From: an uncultured Eggerthella sp.
Lineage (GTDB): Bacteria; Actinomycetota; Coriobacteriia; Coriobacteriales; Eggerthellaceae
NCBI GenBank assembly: GCA_958431815.1
Contig: CAUASB010000002.1
Coordinates: forward strand, 62,001 to 126,000
DNA: 64,000 nt
Direction: 5' to 3'
This document shows, piece after piece, positions 62,323 through 64,000 of the stretch (within the stretch, counting starts at the first letter, position 1; each line of letters starts with the position of its first letter). Both the position numbers and the translations under genes were made by a program. Below the pieces are notes generated by a model. That model did not search any database. It saw nothing but the letters and a program-made list of their open reading frames with translations, and was not told where the DNA came from.

Positions 62323-64000
62323 TTATTTGGAGGAAGTGGTTCCCGGCATCATACGACGCGCGTCGAATACACCATCGACGGTACGAAGCTTCGACAAGAT
62401 GCGATCGATAACTGCCGTGTCCGAAACCTGGAACAAGAAGCGCATTTCAACCATGCCATCGCGATGTGTGTTCGTGTTAACCGAAAGCACGTTGGCGCCA
62501 TGATCGGAAAGAACCGACGCCACATCGATAAGCAGGTTCAAGCGATCGAGCGCTTCCACGAAGATCTCGACGTTGAACGAAGTGCCGCCTGAAGGGCCGT
62601 CCTCCTCCCAGAACACCTCGATAATGCGCTCGGGATGCTTCTTCAACTCTGCTGCATTCGGGCAGTCGTCGCGATGGACCGAAACGCCGCGGCCGCGGGT
62701 AACGAAGCCCACGATTTTATCGCCCGGTACTGGGTTGCAGCAACGGGAAAGACGCACCAGAACATCGTCGATGCCTCGCACCACCACGCCATTCGAAGAA
62801 TGCGTTTCGTGCTTCTTGGGACGCTTCACGCTGGTGAGCATAGGCGGCATCTTACCCGTCGAAGATGCCGAGGTGCCCATCAGGGGCTTCGACGCCTCTT
62901 CGGTGCCGTTGTCCACCAAGATCTTCAGCATGCGGTTGGCAACATGCATCGGCGCTTCCTTGCCGGTGCCGATGTTCACCAGCATATCGTCGGCATCCTT
63001 GTAGCCCATGGCCTCGGACACCTCGCGCATGGCGCGCATACTCTGGGCACTGGAAATGCCGAACCCATGCTTGCGCATTTCGCGCATCAAGATGTCGCGG
63101 CCTTCCTGCAAATCGTCGGAACGGCTGATCTTGGCGAAATATGAGCGGATCTTCGAACGGGCCGAAGGCGTTTTCACGATGTTCAGCCAGTCGCGCGAAG
63201 GCGTGGCGCTTTTCTGGGTAAGGATCTCTACGCGGTCGCCCATCTGCAGCTTGTAGGACAGGGGCACGATGGAACCGTTCACCTTGGCGCCCACGCAGTG
63301 GTAACCCACTTCCGTATGGATGGCGAAGGCGAAATCAACCGGAGTGGAACCGAAGCGCAGGCTCATGGCCTTGCCCTTCGGCGTGAACACGTAGACTTCC
63401 TTCGGATCGAGGTCGGTTTTGAGCGATTTCAAGAACTCGCGCGAATCCTTGGTTTCGTCCTGCCAATCAACCATTTCGCGCAGCCAGGCAATCTGCTTGT
63501 CGAACGCCGATTCGGCACCCTTGCCGCCCTTTTCCTTGTAGCGCCAATGCGCCGCAACGCCGTATTCGCTCATGCGGTGCATTTCCTCGGTGCGGATCTG
63601 CACTTCAAGCGGGCGGCCTGCTGGGCCGATGACCGTGGTATGCAAGCTCTGGTACATGTTGAACTTCGGCATGGCGATGTAATCTTTGAAACGCCCGGGC
63701 ATCGGGTGCCACAGGCTGTGCACCGCGCCCAACGCCGAATAGCAATCCTTCACCGATGTGGTGATAATGCGCACGGCGATAAGGTCGTAGATCTCAGAAA
63801 AGCCCTTGCCCTTCTTCGACATCTTCTGATAGATGGAATACAAGTGCTTCGGGCGGCCCATGATTTGGGATTCCACGCCGATTTTGCTCATTTCGCCGCG
63901 AAGGATGGAAATTACCTTTTGCAGGTACTCCTCGCGGTCGTGGCGTGTTTCGGCAACCATGCGGGAAACCTGCTTGAACTTGGTAGGCTCCAGGTAAAAG
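62323..64000 (-). CDS. rel: Bifunctional (p)ppGpp synthetase/hydrolase Rel, 5' part missing
   Basis: The reading frame is open to the window edge and gives about 558 C-terminal residues of a roughly 730-780-residue stringent-response enzyme. The visible part starts with the end of the hydrolase domain (YLEPTKFKQVSR). The synthetase follows (IMGRPKHLYSIYQKM, QSLHTTVIGPAGRPLEVQIRT), then TGS (VYVFTPKGKAMSLRFGSTPV), a zinc-finger/conserved Cys block (VRLSRCCNPVPGD) and ACT. The RFKD motif (GRFKDYIAM) is the form found in bifunctional Rel/SpoT, unlike the EFDD of monofunctional RelA. The in-frame ATG at 63960 is internal. Confidence 0.95.
   Translation of the reverse strand, partial: FYLEPTKFKQVSRMVAETRHDREEYLQKVISILRGEMSKIGVESQIMGRPKHLYSIYQKMSKKGKGFSEIYDLIAVRIITTSVKDCYSALGAVHSLWHPMPGRFKDYIAMPKFNMYQSLHTTVIGPAGRPLEVQIRTEEMHRMSEYGVAAHWRYKEKGGKGAESAFDKQIAWLREMVDWQDETKDSREFLKSLKTDLDPKEVYVFTPKGKAMSLRFGSTPVDFAFAIHTEVGYHCVGAKVNGSIVPLSYKLQMGDRVEILTQKSATPSRDWLNIVKTPSARSKIRSYFAKISRSDDLQEGRDILMREMRKHGFGISSAQSMRAMREVSEAMGYKDADDMLVNIGTGKEAPMHVANRMLKILVDNGTEEASKPLMGTSASSTGKMPPMLTSVKRPKKHETHSSNGVVVRGIDDVLVRLSRCCNPVPGDKIVGFVTRGRGVSVHRDDCPNAAELKKHPERIIEVFWEEDGPSGGTSFNVEIFVEALDRLNLLIDVASVLSDHGANVLSVNTNTHRDGMVEMRFLFQVSDTAVIDRILSKLRTVDGVFDARRMMPGTTSSK

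Overview
The window looks like chromosomal DNA of a GC-rich, anaerobic actinobacterium of class Coriobacteriia, most likely family Eggerthellaceae. The pointers are a membrane-bound LuxR regulator of the kind expanded in that family, a class B sortase, actinobacterial-style purine and amino-acid genes, many GTG starts, and paired molybdenum and selenium cofactor genes. This placement is an inference from gene content and style; no 16S rRNA or other decisive marker is present. There is no phage, integrase, insertion sequence or CRISPR array.

Layout. 1-7 kb: a MATE exporter (cut by the left edge), a UvrA-like ATPase, a LysR regulator, tRNA-Val(GAC), a CDF metal exporter and a MOSC protein. 7-14 kb: a molybdenum block, with modA, a modB carrying an unusual N-terminal ectodomain, modC, moaA and moaC on the plus strand, converging with mogA and moeA on the minus strand. 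14.7-18 kb: a selenium block with selD facing a DUF3343/YedF/cysteine-desulfurase-like operon. 18-28 kb: acyl carrier protein, an XRE-AlaA fusion aminotransferase behind an array of repeated operator-like sites, a flavodoxin-fold oxidoreductase, TetR, PatB, DUF3737, DUF2797, DegV and cysE. 28-38 kb: a HAD/DUF5662 pair, aspS, hisS, leuB, a LuxR regulator and leuDC. 38-42 kb: a J-domain membrane protein, a nitroreductase, a flippase-like membrane protein, a frameshifted antitoxin and an intact ParE-type toxin-antitoxin pair. 42-48 kb: purH, purN, purM, purF and an upstream sortase. 48-55 kb: a polyphosphate cluster (pap, ppx, ppk1). 55-64 kb: a DEAD-box helicase, asd, a zinc-ribbon membrane protein, lysC, a DUF47 protein, an MBL-fold hydrolase and the 3' part of a bifunctional rel gene (cut by the right edge).

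How the genes work together. ModABC imports molybdate, and MoaA, MoaC, MogA and MoeA turn it into molybdenum cofactor. SelD with the desulfurase-like protein and YedF probably handles activated selenium, so this host likely makes seleno-molybdoenzymes encoded elsewhere. asd with lysC, and leuBCD, serve aspartate-family and leucine synthesis. Rel, PAP, PPX and PPK1 link stringent response and polyphosphate metabolism.

The most interesting material is non-coding. Two families of dispersed structured repeats are visible. (1) Short palindromes with a GGGAC-N-GTCCC core lie between genes. (2) Elements of 150-176 bp sit 0-6 nt after the stop codons of aspS, leuB, purH and lysC, always in the gene's orientation. 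They start with a shared stop-proximal hairpin, and their longer stems show compensatory base changes between copies. I know of no description of the second family. Other items for follow-up are the HTH-AlaA fusion with operator-like sites every 30 bp, the ModB ectodomain fusion, and a sortase gene abutting purF.
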